From: Salinicola avicenniae
GTDB taxonomy: Bacteria > Pseudomonadota > Gammaproteobacteria > Pseudomonadales > Halomonadaceae
Assembly: GCF_023736115.1 (NCBI RefSeq)
Contig: NZ_JAKQZC010000003.1
Coordinates: 552,879-616,878 of the forward strand
Direction: 5' to 3'
Length of the DNA: 64,000 bases
A program made the position numbers and the translations under genes. The first letter of the stretch is position 1. Each line of letters opens with the position of its first letter. Of this stretch, positions 8,926-16,885 are shown one piece after another. The notes below the pieces were generated by a model that was given only the letters and a program-made list of their open reading frames with translations, was not told the origin of the DNA and made no database searches.

Positions 8926-9723
8926 ATGGATGTGCTTCAACTGGCAGCACTGGCCATCATTCAGGGCTTGACCGAATTCCTGCCCATCTCCTCTTCCGCG
9001 CACCTCATCCTTCCCTCGCAGCTTTTCGGCTGGTCCGATCAGGGGCTGGCTTTCGACGTCGCCGTGCATATCGGTTCCCTCGGCGCGGTCCTGTTTGCCT
9101 TCCGCCACGAGGTTGGTCGCATTCTCGTCGCCTGGTTCGCCCAGTTTGGCAAGCGCGGCTCGACGCCCGAGAGTCGCCTCGGCTGGGCGATCCTCGTCGG
9201 CACCGTGCCGGCGGTGATCTTCGGGCTGCTGATCGAGGACTGGATCGCCTCGGCCGGACGCTCGGTACTGGTGATTGCGACCACCACGGTGGTCTTCGGC
9301 GTGCTGCTGGGGATCGCCGACCTGCGTGGCAGTCGGGTCAAGCCGATCGAACGCATGACCCTGAAGACGGCACTGCTGGTCGGGCTGGCTCAAGCCCTCG
9401 CGCTGATACCGGGTACCTCGCGCTCCGGCATCACCATGACCGCGGCGCTGATGCTGGGCTTCACGCGCCAGGCGGCCGCCCGCTTCTCGTTCTTGCTGTC
9501 GATCCCATTGATTCTCGCGGCGGGCTCGCTCAAAGGGCTCGAGCTGGCGCAGTCGGGCTCGGCAGCGCAATGGCACGAGATTGCGCTCGGGGTGGTGTTC
9601 TCGTTTGTCGCCGCTTGGCTCTGCATCAAGCTGTTCCTGGCCGCGCTCGATCGCATCGGCATGATGCCGTTCGTGATCTATCGTCTGCTGCTAGGGGTGG
9701 CGTTGTTCGTCTGGGCGACATGA
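8926..9723 (+). CDS. uppP: Undecaprenyl-diphosphatase UppP (BacA)
   Basis: A 265-residue integral inner-membrane phosphatase that recycles undecaprenyl pyrophosphate to the monophosphate carrier used for peptidoglycan and surface polysaccharide synthesis; it also confers bacitracin tolerance. The two signature motifs are present: LTEFLPISSSAHLIL near residues 17-31 and PGTSRSGITM near 164-173. Eight hydrophobic segments fit the family. A 16-base direct repeat (gacatgaggcatcgaa, 9717-9748) overlaps the stop codon. Confidence 0.96.
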   Translation: MDVLQLAALAIIQGLTEFLPISSSAHLILPSQLFGWSDQGLAFDVAVHIGSLGAVLFAFRHEVGRILVAWFAQFGKRGSTPESRLGWAILVGTVPAVIFGLLIEDWIASAGRSVLVIATTTVVFGVLLGIADLRGSRVKPIERMTLKTALLVGLAQALALIPGTSRSGITMTAALMLGFTRQAAARFSFLLSIPLILAAGSLKGLELAQSGSAAQWHEIALGVVFSFVAAWLCIKLFLAALDRIGMMPFVIYRLLLGVALFVWAT

Positions 9724-9748
9724 GGCATCGAAGACATGAGGCATCGAA
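9717..9748. repeat. 16-base direct duplication at the uppP stop
   Basis: GACATGAGGCATCGAA occurs twice in perfect tandem, so the uppP stop context is duplicated just outside the gene. It appears to be a recent slippage event and has no obvious function. Confidence 0.8.
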
Positions 9749-9788
9749 ATAGCGTGAGTTACGAGGCCGGCATGAGTCACTGGATCCT

Positions 9789-10595
9789 ATGAACCCTTCA
9801 CACGACACGCTCGGTGCGGCCGATCCGGAGGCCGCTAGCACGTTGATCGTGGTCGGCGAGTCTCTGCGCCTGCTCGCCGATCGCTACGGCCTGGCGTGGC
9901 AGGCGACGCCGCCCGGCAAGGGGCTTGTGCTGCAGCAGGGGGGGGATGGGCTAGAGATTGCCGGCGATCCGGCGATCTACGGCCATCCGATTCGCGCGGA
10001 TTTCGTTACCGGAGCGGTGGCGCATCGACGTCGTTTTGGTGGCGGTCGCGGCCAGTTGATCGCCAAGGCGTGCGGGTTCGGTAAGGGCGTCGTGCCGCAG
10101 GTCGTGGATGCCACGGCGGGGCTGGGGCGCGATGCCTTCGTGCTGGCTTCGCTCGGCGCTGAGGTGCTGATGGTCGAGCGGGTGGCGGCGATTCATGCGC
10201 TGCTGGCCTCGGCGCTGGCTGGCGCCAGTGCCGATCCGGAAATCGGCGAGATCGCCGCGCGCCTGGCGTTGAGTCATGCCGACAGTGCGTCGGGGCTTGC
10301 CGGTGCGGTGGCTGCCTGGCCGCACGAGGCACAGGTCGTGCATCTCGATCCGATGTTTCCCCATCGCGAGAAATCGGCGCTGGTGAAAAAGGAGATGCGT
10401 CTCTTCCGGGCGCTTGCCGGCGACGACGCTGACGCGCCGCGCCTGCTGGAAGCGGCGCTGGATGTGGCCACGCATCGTGTCGTGGTCAAGCGCCCGCGCA
10501 AGGCGCCACCGATCGATGGCCCGGCACCGCACCATGTGATCGAAGGCAAGACCAGTCGCTACGACCTCTATGTCCATCGCTCGCTCAAGTCTTGA
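9789..10595 (+). CDS. rsmJ: 16S rRNA (guanine-1516-N2)-methyltransferase RsmJ
   Basis: A 268-residue SAM-dependent rRNA methyltransferase of the YhiQ/RsmJ family. The family-specific block (GKGLVLQQGGDGLEI, then RADFVTGAVAHRRRFGGGRGQLIAKACG) is followed by the SAM-binding motif VVDATAGLGRDAFVLASLGAEVLMVER (given here as two halves, about residues 105-131) and a DPMFPHR catalytic loop near 183. Length matches E. coli RsmJ (250) plus a short N-terminal extension; a shorter in-frame start is possible. It is transcribed in the same direction as uppP after 65 bases. Confidence 0.92.
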   Translation: MNPSHDTLGAADPEAASTLIVVGESLRLLADRYGLAWQATPPGKGLVLQQGGDGLEIAGDPAIYGHPIRADFVTGAVAHRRRFGGGRGQLIAKACGFGKGVVPQVVDATAGLGRDAFVLASLGAEVLMVERVAAIHALLASALAGASADPEIGEIAARLALSHADSASGLAGAVAAWPHEAQVVHLDPMFPHREKSALVKKEMRLFRALAGDDADAPRLLEAALDVATHRVVVKRPRKAPPIDGPAPHHVIEGKTSRYDLYVHRSLKS

Positions 10596-10653
10596 GCGAT
10601 GTCTTTCCAACGGCCTGCGCCATTGGCGGTCGGCCCGATGCTGAGAGCGATCA

Positions 10654-11646
10654 ATGACCCCCGGCAGCCGCCTGGATAACTTTCTTTTCTCACTCATGTC
10701 GCGGATCGATGACGCCACGACGCGCGAAGAGATCCGAGACATCTTCACGACGCTCGAGCGCTACGAGGGCTCGCTGGAGCCGCCTCGCGCCTGGCGGCGG
10801 CCGATCATGCTGGGCTCCATCGCCGTGGTTGGGTTGGGCGTGCTGGGCTTGGCGGGCGTCATCGGGTTGCGCTGGCCGGTCGTTGTGCTGGGCGCGCTGG
10901 CGTTGATCTACACCCCGTTCGCACTGATTCTGGCCAAGATCAAGCGTCTGAGGCCGAGGCCTGGGATGATAGCCGGCCAACTCTACCAGCAGGCGGTTGC
11001 GCTCGAGGCGGGAAGGCCGATCACCATGAATGCACCGATCCTGCGTCACCTGCTGACAGGCGTCGTCGCGCATCGCGTCGCCGATACCGACTACGAGAGC
11101 GTGGGGCTTCAGGGCGGCACGCCGGGGAGCCGCAGTGACCCGGAATTCGTGGTCTTCGATTTCACTACCCCGGACGGTTCGACGGACGAGATGTCGCGGG
11201 ACCCGACGCTGTTTGCCTTCTGCGACGCCATTGCGCTGCCGACCCGCTTGCGCGAACCGCTGAAACGCACCTATCCGGTGGCGGCCGACGACGCCTGTGA
11301 CACCACGCCGGTTGAGTCGCTGGCGCCCGGCGCTGCAGCGGCGATCGAGCGTCTCGGCGACGCGCTGGAGTGGGTCGAGATCGAGACCGACGGCGCTGGG
11401 CTGATCGTCTTCACCCACGAGGTGTCGGCGATCTGGCCACCGCACGATATTGACCTGCCATTGAGCGATCCGGTCGCGCTGCGGCGAGCCATCGATCGCA
11501 GCGAGGCGGTCGCGGCATTGAAGGCGCGAGTCAAGGCGCTGCTGCGCGTCGTGGAGGCGCTGGAGGGCGGCTCGACGGGCGCCCGGCCGACGCTTGCCGA
11601 GGCGGTCTCGGGCGCAGCCCCAAAAGACAATTCGATCGCTCACTGA
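10654..11646 (+). CDS. Uncharacterised membrane protein, tandem paralogue 1
   Basis: A 330-residue protein I do not recognise. An N-terminal cytosolic helix-rich segment of about 50 residues is followed by two adjacent transmembrane helices (about residues 52-74 and 77-95) and then a soluble domain of about 230 residues with no cysteine-rich or catalytic signature that I can see. The next gene has the same plan (helical N-terminus, hairpin of two membrane helices, long soluble tail) and a comparable start, so the two are probably diverged tandem duplicates. The gap is 35 bases and they are likely co-transcribed. Confidence 0.7.
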   Translation: MTPGSRLDNFLFSLMSRIDDATTREEIRDIFTTLERYEGSLEPPRAWRRPIMLGSIAVVGLGVLGLAGVIGLRWPVVVLGALALIYTPFALILAKIKRLRPRPGMIAGQLYQQAVALEAGRPITMNAPILRHLLTGVVAHRVADTDYESVGLQGGTPGSRSDPEFVVFDFTTPDGSTDEMSRDPTLFAFCDAIALPTRLREPLKRTYPVAADDACDTTPVESLAPGAAAAIERLGDALEWVEIETDGAGLIVFTHEVSAIWPPHDIDLPLSDPVALRRAIDRSEAVAALKARVKALLRVVEALEGGSTGARPTLAEAVSGAAPKDNSIAH

Positions 11647-11681
11647 ACGAGTAGACATTCACGCAGGAAAGCGAGCAGATC

Positions 11682-12812
11682 ATGGCGATCGGGATACCTT
11701 CAAAGCGGAGACTGGCGCAGTTCGAGGTTGAGCTGGCGCAAGCAACGACATGCGAGGCGCTTGCCGCGTTGGCGACAAGAATCCAGCGTCATGACTGGCA
11801 AGCGGATCAGCGTATCGATCGCCTGTACGCGGCTGGTACCGCTGCATTGTCGTGTGCGATTGGCTATGCCGGATGGCGACTTTCCGGCGCGGGCTATACG
11901 GCCATTGCGTCGCTTGTCATTACCGCGTTGCTGGCGCTTCCTTTCTTGATCGGCGGATGCGTCAAGCTCTTTGGATTGTCGGAATCTCCCGCCGATCGAG
12001 CAGGATGGACGAAAGGAGAGCTCATCAGGCGTTTCATCGAGGTGCGTCACGGCCTTGAGCCGGTCGCCACTGCTGCACCGCCGGCGCGTCTGGTTAACGG
12101 GCTGCGCCAGTGCCGGCGCTGCCATGATCTCAATCAAATCTCCCTGTTTCAGCGCGGGGTCCTAGGGGAGGGTGCCGATGCACTTCCCTTCGCAATGTTC
12201 GTTTACGAAGGTGAAGGAGATCATTGTGGAGGGGGCCAGTATGAGATTTCCGAGGAGCAACGTGAATATGCGACCCGGGACTGGATCATCGAAGAGGGCA
12301 TCCTGCTGACTTGCAACACGCCACGGACCATGATGCTCTGGTCCGGCAAGCCGGATGTTCACCCATTGGAAGGCGACGAGCGTAGGGATATGCTGGCGGA
12401 TGCTGGGGCGGCGCTGATTCGCGATCCAGAGACCGGGTTTTATTGTTCGCGTCATTCTGGGCTCTGTGAGACTTTCGAACCGGGCACGGTAGCCATGCTG
12501 CGCAGGTTCCGCGAGCGTTTCGGCCAGTTCCTGATCGAGTTCGACGGTCGGGGGTTGGTGTGCCTGATGTTTCCGCCGGAAGACCAGCAGATCCCGTCGC
12601 ACGAGTTCGGCACCGACTGGCATGAAGGATTCAATTGTCGCCGCGAGCTGAACGCAGCTGCCGACAGCATCCCCCTGGTGTCGACGCTACAGTTTCTCGA
12701 TGCCTTTCTGACGCGCTACGAGGGGAGTCGTGTCTCTGAGCGCCCCACCTTTGCCGAGATTGGCCTCGACTGGCAGGCGGAAGAAATTCGGATGACGGCA
12801 AAAGAGACCTGA
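11682..12812 (+). CDS. Uncharacterised membrane protein, tandem paralogue 2
   Basis: A 376-residue protein of unknown function, organised like the preceding one: helical N-terminus (about 1-50), two membrane helices (about 51-72 and 75-93), then a soluble domain of about 280 residues. Unlike its neighbour, the soluble part has a CRRC motif near residue 143 and several other cysteines, which could bind metal. GC content and codon use are slightly lower than in the flanking core genes. AGGAAAGCGAG before the ATG supports the start. A strong hairpin follows the stop. Confidence 0.7.
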   Translation: MAIGIPSKRRLAQFEVELAQATTCEALAALATRIQRHDWQADQRIDRLYAAGTAALSCAIGYAGWRLSGAGYTAIASLVITALLALPFLIGGCVKLFGLSESPADRAGWTKGELIRRFIEVRHGLEPVATAAPPARLVNGLRQCRRCHDLNQISLFQRGVLGEGADALPFAMFVYEGEGDHCGGGQYEISEEQREYATRDWIIEEGILLTCNTPRTMMLWSGKPDVHPLEGDERRDMLADAGAALIRDPETGFYCSRHSGLCETFEPGTVAMLRRFRERFGQFLIEFDGRGLVCLMFPPEDQQIPSHEFGTDWHEGFNCRRELNAAADSIPLVSTLQFLDAFLTRYEGSRVSERPTFAEIGLDWQAEEIRMTAKET

Positions 12813-12818
12813 AAAGCG

Positions 12819-12845
12819 CGAAGCCGGGCGCTTGGCCCGGCTTCG
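12819..12845. terminator. Hairpin between convergent genes
   Basis: CGAAGCCGGGC and GCCCGGCTTCG form a perfect 11-bp stem. On the minus strand it is followed within a few bases by a TTTT run, so it best fits the end of the nlpE-like gene; it may act for both convergent genes. Confidence 0.65.
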
Positions 12846-12925
12846 GTATGGCTATCGAGATCCCATCTGAACTTGAGCCCCGTACTGGCGGAGGTCCCTG
12901 TGCCGATCTCGGTCGGGGGCTGTTG

Positions 12926-13351
12926 TTACTGGCGCTTCAGTGTCACGTCGACGCCGGACTGGATCGACTGCATGCCGGTGTCGAGAACCTCGAGATTGCC
13001 GTTGTCCATCGGACGCAGGTAGTAGATGGTATTGCCTCCGGCGCCCTTGAGGTCGTAGACGATCGGCAGTTGCTGGGGACCGGCGTCCTCGCGAATCAGG
13101 AAGTTGCCTCGTGTCACCATGACTTCGTCGCTGCGCCCCTGGTACACGCTTCTGAGCACGTAGGCGCCGCCGGTGTCGTCCATGTTGACCATTTCGAGGT
13201 CGATGTTGATGCCGGAGCAGTCCGCACAGGGCAGGACGCCCTTGTACTCGCCGGCAACCTTCTCGTAGGAAGAGGGCGGGGTGCTGGAGCACCCTGCCAG
13301 TAGCACGAGTGCCAGACTACCACCAGCCAACCACTGTCCGAGTCGCTTCAT
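12926..13351 (-). CDS. NlpE-like N-terminal domain lipoprotein
   Basis: A 141-residue predicted outer-membrane lipoprotein. A lipoprotein signal peptide ends in the lipobox LLAGC (Cys21). The mature part contains the NlpE N-terminal beta-barrel signature GEYKGVLPCADCSGI with its CxxC motif. E. coli NlpE is twice as long, activates the Cpx stress response and is linked to copper tolerance and surface sensing. This protein has only the N-terminal barrel, so the second (OB-fold) domain is absent. A -10-like TATACT lies upstream (13385-13390 on the complementary strand). It converges with the membrane-protein pair. Confidence 0.82.
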   Translation of the reverse strand: MKRLGQWLAGGSLALVLLAGCSSTPPSSYEKVAGEYKGVLPCADCSGINIDLEMVNMDDTGGAYVLRSVYQGRSDEVMVTRGNFLIREDAGPQQLPIVYDLKGAGGNTIYYLRPMDNGNLEVLDTGMQSIQSGVDVTLKRQ

Positions 13352-13440
13352 GACGCCGTTCCCGTGTGAATGGATTCGAGCCTGAGTATAGACGGCGTTA
13401 CGTCACCTAACGCTTGCACTCGACCTATGTCTGGATAATT

Positions 13441-14754
13441 TCATGCGGTTGCGCCCAGCAGCGGCAGCCATAGCGCCAGTGCCACGAGGGTGGCCAGGAG
13501 CACCGGCGGCGTGATCAGCAGGCCGACCTTCATATATTGACCCCAGCCGATTCGATGCCCTTTTCCCGCCAGCACGTGCAGCCACAGCAGTGTTGCCAGG
13601 CTGCCGATCGGCGTGAACTTGGGGCCGAGATCGTTGCCGATCACGTTGGCGTAGATCATCAGCTCGCGGATCAGTGGCGGCACTTGCGCGTGATCGATCG
13701 CGAGTGCGCCGACCAGCGTTGCCGGCATGTTGTTCATCACCGAGGCGAGCAGCGCACTGGCAAAGCCGGTGCCGACCGTCGCGACCAGCGCTCCCCGGTG
13801 ACCCAGCCACTCCAGCCCATGAACGACCAGGTCGGTCAGCCCTGCATTGCCAAGCCCATAGACCACCAGATACATGCCGATCGAGAACCATACGATCTGC
13901 CACGGGGCGTTCTTCAGCGCATGTCCGACCGATACCTGGGCGCCCCGGCCGCGCGACCACCAGCGCCCGGCAATCACGATCAGTACCAGCGCGGCGGAGC
14001 CGGTCACCACGGCGATCGGGATCGCCCACGCTGCCGTCACGAAATAGGCCGCGAGTAGCAGGGCGAGCAGCGGGAAGGCAGCCCGGAAGACGAGCGGATC
14101 GCGAATCGCCGAGCGCGGCGCATCCAGAGCGTCCAGCGCATAGCGTTGCGGTACGCGGCGGCCGAAGGCGAGCCAGAGCACGCCCAGCGTCGCCGCCAGC
14201 GAGACCAGGTCGACCGGGACCATGACCGCGGCATAGCGCGAGAAGGAGATCTCGAAGAAGTTGGCGCTGACGATGTTGACCAGGTTCGAGATCACCAGCG
14301 GCAGGCTGGTGGTATCGGCCACGAAGCCGGTCGCGATGATGAAAGCCAGCGCGGCGGCGGGCGAGAAGTCGAGTCGTACGAGAATCGCCAGTACGATCGG
14401 TGTCAGCAGCAGTGCCGCACCATCGTTGGCAAAGAAGGCGGCGATAATCGCGCCCAGTATCACCACCAGCGGAAACAGCAGGTGGCCACGGCCGTTGCCC
14501 CAGCGGGCGATATGCAGCGCGGCCCAGGCGAAGAACCCTGCCTCGTCCAGTATCAGCGAGATGATGATCAGGGCGACGAAGGTAAAGGTGGCGTCCCACA
14601 CGATGTCCCAGACGACGCCGACATCGGCCCAGCCGACCACGCCGGTCGCCAGCGCCAGCAGCGCCCCGCCCATGGCGCTCCAGCCGATGCCGAGCCCGCG
14701 CGGTTGCCAGATCACCAGGATCAGCGTTGCGATGAAAATAGCCAGTGCCAGCAT
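13441..14754 (-). CDS. arsB: Arsenite efflux permease ArsB
   Basis: A 437-residue inner-membrane antiporter that expels arsenite or antimonite. It has about eleven or twelve hydrophobic segments and ArsB landmarks such as FFANDGAALLLTPIVLA and FVADTTSLPLVISNLVNI. The length (E. coli ArsB 429) supports the ATG at 14754, 17 bases after the arsH stop; the longer open frame reaching into arsH is not conserved. It is the last gene of arsR-arsC-arsH-arsB. No arsA ATPase or acr3 is present, so export would be driven by the proton gradient. Confidence 0.95.
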   Translation of the reverse strand: MLALAIFIATLILVIWQPRGLGIGWSAMGGALLALATGVVGWADVGVVWDIVWDATFTFVALIIISLILDEAGFFAWAALHIARWGNGRGHLLFPLVVILGAIIAAFFANDGAALLLTPIVLAILVRLDFSPAAALAFIIATGFVADTTSLPLVISNLVNIVSANFFEISFSRYAAVMVPVDLVSLAATLGVLWLAFGRRVPQRYALDALDAPRSAIRDPLVFRAAFPLLALLLAAYFVTAAWAIPIAVVTGSAALVLIVIAGRWWSRGRGAQVSVGHALKNAPWQIVWFSIGMYLVVYGLGNAGLTDLVVHGLEWLGHRGALVATVGTGFASALLASVMNNMPATLVGALAIDHAQVPPLIRELMIYANVIGNDLGPKFTPIGSLATLLWLHVLAGKGHRIGWGQYMKVGLLITPPVLLATLVALALWLPLLGATA

Positions 14755-14771
14755 GCTCACTCCCTGAGCGT

Positions 14772-15530
14772 TCAGTGGTTGCCCTGATTGACGCGCTGCG
14801 AGACCGCCTCGGCGCTCTCCACTCGTTCCGAGTAGCGGTCGGTGAGGTAGCGCGAGCGATCGCGGGTGAGCCAGGTGAATTTCACCAGCTCCTCGCAAAC
14901 ATCGACCACGCGTAGATAGAGCGGTGAGGCGCGCATGCGGTCATCGTCGTCGAATTCGGTGAAAGCCTTGGGTACCGAGGACTGGTTGGGGATGGTCAGC
15001 ATACGCATCCAGCGACCCAGAATGCGCATCTGATTGACCGCGTTGAAGCTCTGGCTGCCGCCGGAGACCTGCATCAGGGCCAGGGTCTTGCCCTGCGTCG
15101 GTCGGACGCCGCCGAGCGACAGCGGCAGCCAGTCGATCTGCGCCTTCATGATGCCGGTCATCGCCCCGTGACGCTCCGGGCTGACCCAGACCATTCCTTC
15201 CGACCAGGTGGCGAGATCGCGCAGCTCCTGCACCTTGGGGTGTTCCGGTGTCTCAGCATCGGGTAGCGGCAGCCCGCGTGGGTCGAAGGCTTTCACCTCG
15301 CAGCCGTACCAGCGCAGCAGCCGGGTGGCTTCTTCCGACAGCAGTCGCGAGAAAGATCGTTCGCGCAGCGAGCCGTGAAGCACCAGGATGCGCGGCGGAT
15401 GGCGTGATGCCCCGGGGCCGACGAGTGCCTCGATATAGATCGGCTGTAGCTGTGCCATATCGATATGGGGCAGAGCGTCAGCGGGCGTGTTCTCGGTGGC
15501 AGCGGGATCGTCGTAGGAGGCAGGACTCAC
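14772..15530 (-). CDS. arsH: ArsH NADPH-dependent FMN oxidoreductase
   Basis: A 252-residue flavoprotein of the NADPH-dependent FMN reductase family. ArsH proteins oxidise trivalent methylated and aromatic arsenicals to less toxic pentavalent forms. The FMN phosphate loop [12 protein letters not shown] and the family block [18 protein letters not shown] are visible. The GTG at 15530 overlaps the arsC stop (GTGA) and gives a normal length, whereas the frame open to 15629 runs inside arsC. Its position between arsC and arsB means translation is probably coupled to arsC. Confidence 0.94.
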   Translation of the reverse strand: MSPASYDDPAATENTPADALPHIDMAQLQPIYIEALVGPGASRHPPRILVLHGSLRERSFSRLLSEEATRLLRWYGCEVKAFDPRGLPLPDAETPEHPKVQELRDLATWSEGMVWVSPERHGAMTGIMKAQIDWLPLSLGGVRPTQGKTLALMQVSGGSQSFNAVNQMRILGRWMRMLTIPNQSSVPKAFTEFDDDDRMRASPLYLRVVDVCEELVKFTWLTRDRSRYLTDRYSERVESAEAVSQRVNQGNH

Positions 15531-15940
15531 GCTGGCGTCTCCGGCGCGCGAACGATCTCGCCGTCTTCCTTGGTGAAGCTCGCGACCGGATTGGCCAGCA
15601 GCGCGAGGACTTTCTCCGACGGGCGGCACAGCGCTGCACCTTTATCGGTCACCACGATGGGGCGGTTGATCAGGATCGGATGCTCAAGCATCGCCTCGAT
15701 CAGTTGATCGTCGCTCAGCGCGGGGTCGTCGAGTCCGAGCTCATCGAATGGTGTGCCCTTGCGGCGAAGCAGGTCGCGTGGCGGTATCGCCATGGCCGAC
15801 AGCAACGCCTCCAGCCGCTGGCGGCTCGGCGGTGTTTCGAGGTAGTGGATGACCTCGGGGGTTTCTCCTGACGCTTCGATCATTGCCAGAGTGTTGCGGG
15901 AGGTACCGCAGGCGGGATTGTGGTAGATCACGGGGTTCAT
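15527..15940 (-). CDS. arsC: Arsenate reductase ArsC (glutaredoxin-coupled)
   Basis: A 137-residue cytosolic reductase that converts arsenate to arsenite for export by ArsB, using glutathione and glutaredoxin. The catalytic Cys is residue 11 in [11 protein letters not shown], and the anion-binding arginines expected for the R773 type occur in [19 protein letters not shown] and LCRPSEKVL. The start overlaps the arsR stop (ATGA) and its own stop overlaps the arsH start, so three genes are translationally linked. Confidence 0.96.
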   Translation of the reverse strand: MNPVIYHNPACGTSRNTLAMIEASGETPEVIHYLETPPSRQRLEALLSAMAIPPRDLLRRKGTPFDELGLDDPALSDDQLIEAMLEHPILINRPIVVTDKGAALCRPSEKVLALLANPVASFTKEDGEIVRAPETPA

Positions 15941-16329
15941 GAGGCGTCTCTTGAAGGGCTGTTAGAGGAAGATACCGGGTGAGATGCGACGTCGGAGGAG
16001 CAGCAGTCTGACGCGGCGCTCTGCAGCGATGCACAGACTTCCGGGTGGCCGGCACAGCAGTCGCTGACCAGAAAGCCGATCAGTTCGCCCACCTCGGCCA
16101 GATGCGCACGATAGATGATCGAACGGCTCTGGCGCTGCGACACGATCAGCCCGGCGCGCGCCAGCACCGCCAGGTGTGCCGACATGGTGTTGTGCGGCAC
16201 CGCCAGCAGGCGAGCGATCTCGCCTGCTGCCAGTCCGGCCGGTTCATGGCGGATCAATAGGCGAAAGGCTTCGAGGCGAGTCTGTTGGGAGAGCGCGGCG
16301 AAGCCGTCGAGAGCATCTTGGGTTTCCAT
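15937..16329 (-). CDS. arsR: Arsenic-responsive repressor ArsR
   Basis: A 130-residue ArsR/SmtB winged-helix repressor. The helix-turn-helix is at about residues 33-75 (LAAGEIARLLAVPHNTMSAHL), followed by the beta-wing SQRQSRSIIYRA. It lacks the classical ELCVCDL metal site of E. coli ArsR in the recognition helix. Cysteines cluster instead near the C-terminus (SDCCAGHPEVC, then a second DCC), a layout reminiscent of the Acidithiobacillus ferrooxidans ArsR with its C-terminal cysteine site. The ATG at 16329 is preferred because it lies just inside its own promoter/operator; the open frame upstream crosses the promoter. Confidence 0.93.
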   Translation of the reverse strand: METQDALDGFAALSQQTRLEAFRLLIRHEPAGLAAGEIARLLAVPHNTMSAHLAVLARAGLIVSQRQSRSIIYRAHLAEVGELIGFLVSDCCAGHPEVCASLQSAASDCCSSDVASHPVSSSNSPSRDAS

Positions 16330-16365
16330 ATGTCCAAGATTATGGATATGTTGTGATGATCGCAA
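16328..16365 (-). promoter_or_regulatory. ars operon promoter and operator
   Basis: On the minus strand TTGCGA (16360-16365) and TAATCT (16337-16342) are separated by exactly 17 bases, a good sigma-70 arrangement immediately before arsR. An imperfect palindrome, ATATCCA...TGGACATAT (16328-16349), covers the -10 element and the start codon, the position expected of an autorepressor site. Confidence 0.7.
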
Positions 16366-16492
16366 GTCGTCTTCTAATTCGATCCTGGGAACGGGAACCC
16401 CCGGGGACTTTGTCGGAAGCCCCGGTGCCAACTACGCTCTAGGGTGCGACGGGACGAACCCGTGAGCCGAAGACACTGCCAAGGAGAGCGAC

Positions 16493-16744
16493 ATGTACGA
16501 AGATCAGGTCAAAGGACGTACCGAAGAACTCAAGGGGCGCGCTCAGGAAGCGGCCGGCAATTTTACCGAAGACCAGGATCTGCGTGACGAGGGCAAGGCC
16601 CGCCGGGCGGCCGGCAAGGTGCAGGCCAACTACGGCGAGAAGATCGACTGCATGCGCGAAGCCACCGTCAAGAATCCGATCAGCGCGCTGGCCATCGCCG
16701 GCGGTGTTGGCGTCTTCGTCGGGATTCTGCTGGGCCGACGCTGA
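16493..16744 (+). CDS. CsbD-like stress protein with C-terminal membrane anchor
   Basis: An 83-residue protein. Residues 1-50 match the CsbD family (VKGRTEELKGRAQEAAGNF...), small stress-induced proteins of unknown action. Residues 58-83 (KNPISALAIAGGVGVFVGILLGRR, split here as the anchor) are a single membrane helix ending in Arg-Arg, as in the ElaB/YqjD (DUF883) family that ties stationary-phase ribosomes to the inner membrane. The combination looks like a hybrid of the two families. AAGGAGAG at 8 bases before the ATG and a strong terminator after the gene show that it is a separate, well-expressed unit. Confidence 0.85.
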   Translation: MYEDQVKGRTEELKGRAQEAAGNFTEDQDLRDEGKARRAAGKVQANYGEKIDCMREATVKNPISALAIAGGVGVFVGILLGRR

Positions 16745-16798
16745 GGCGTTCTGTCGCCGCTCGCGTGTGAGCGAATGCCACCGCGGCGGTTGATGCCC

Positions 16799-16835
16799 AA
16801 GGCCCGAGCCCCGAAACGGGGCTCGGGCCTTTTCG
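16799..16835 (+). terminator. Terminator of the CsbD-like gene
   Basis: A 15-bp perfect stem with a GAAA-type loop (AAGGCCCGAGCCCCG and complement) and a short T-run, 55 bases after the stop. Confidence 0.92.
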
Positions 16836-16885
16836 TGGGCGTTACCAGTCTCTCCGGGACAGCGACAGGGTCGCTCGACAAAAGA

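Noticed and set aside
12848..13303. Plus-strand open frame opposite the NlpE-like gene
   Set aside because: The minus strand has a lipobox, an NlpE motif and a promoter-like -10; the plus frame has none.
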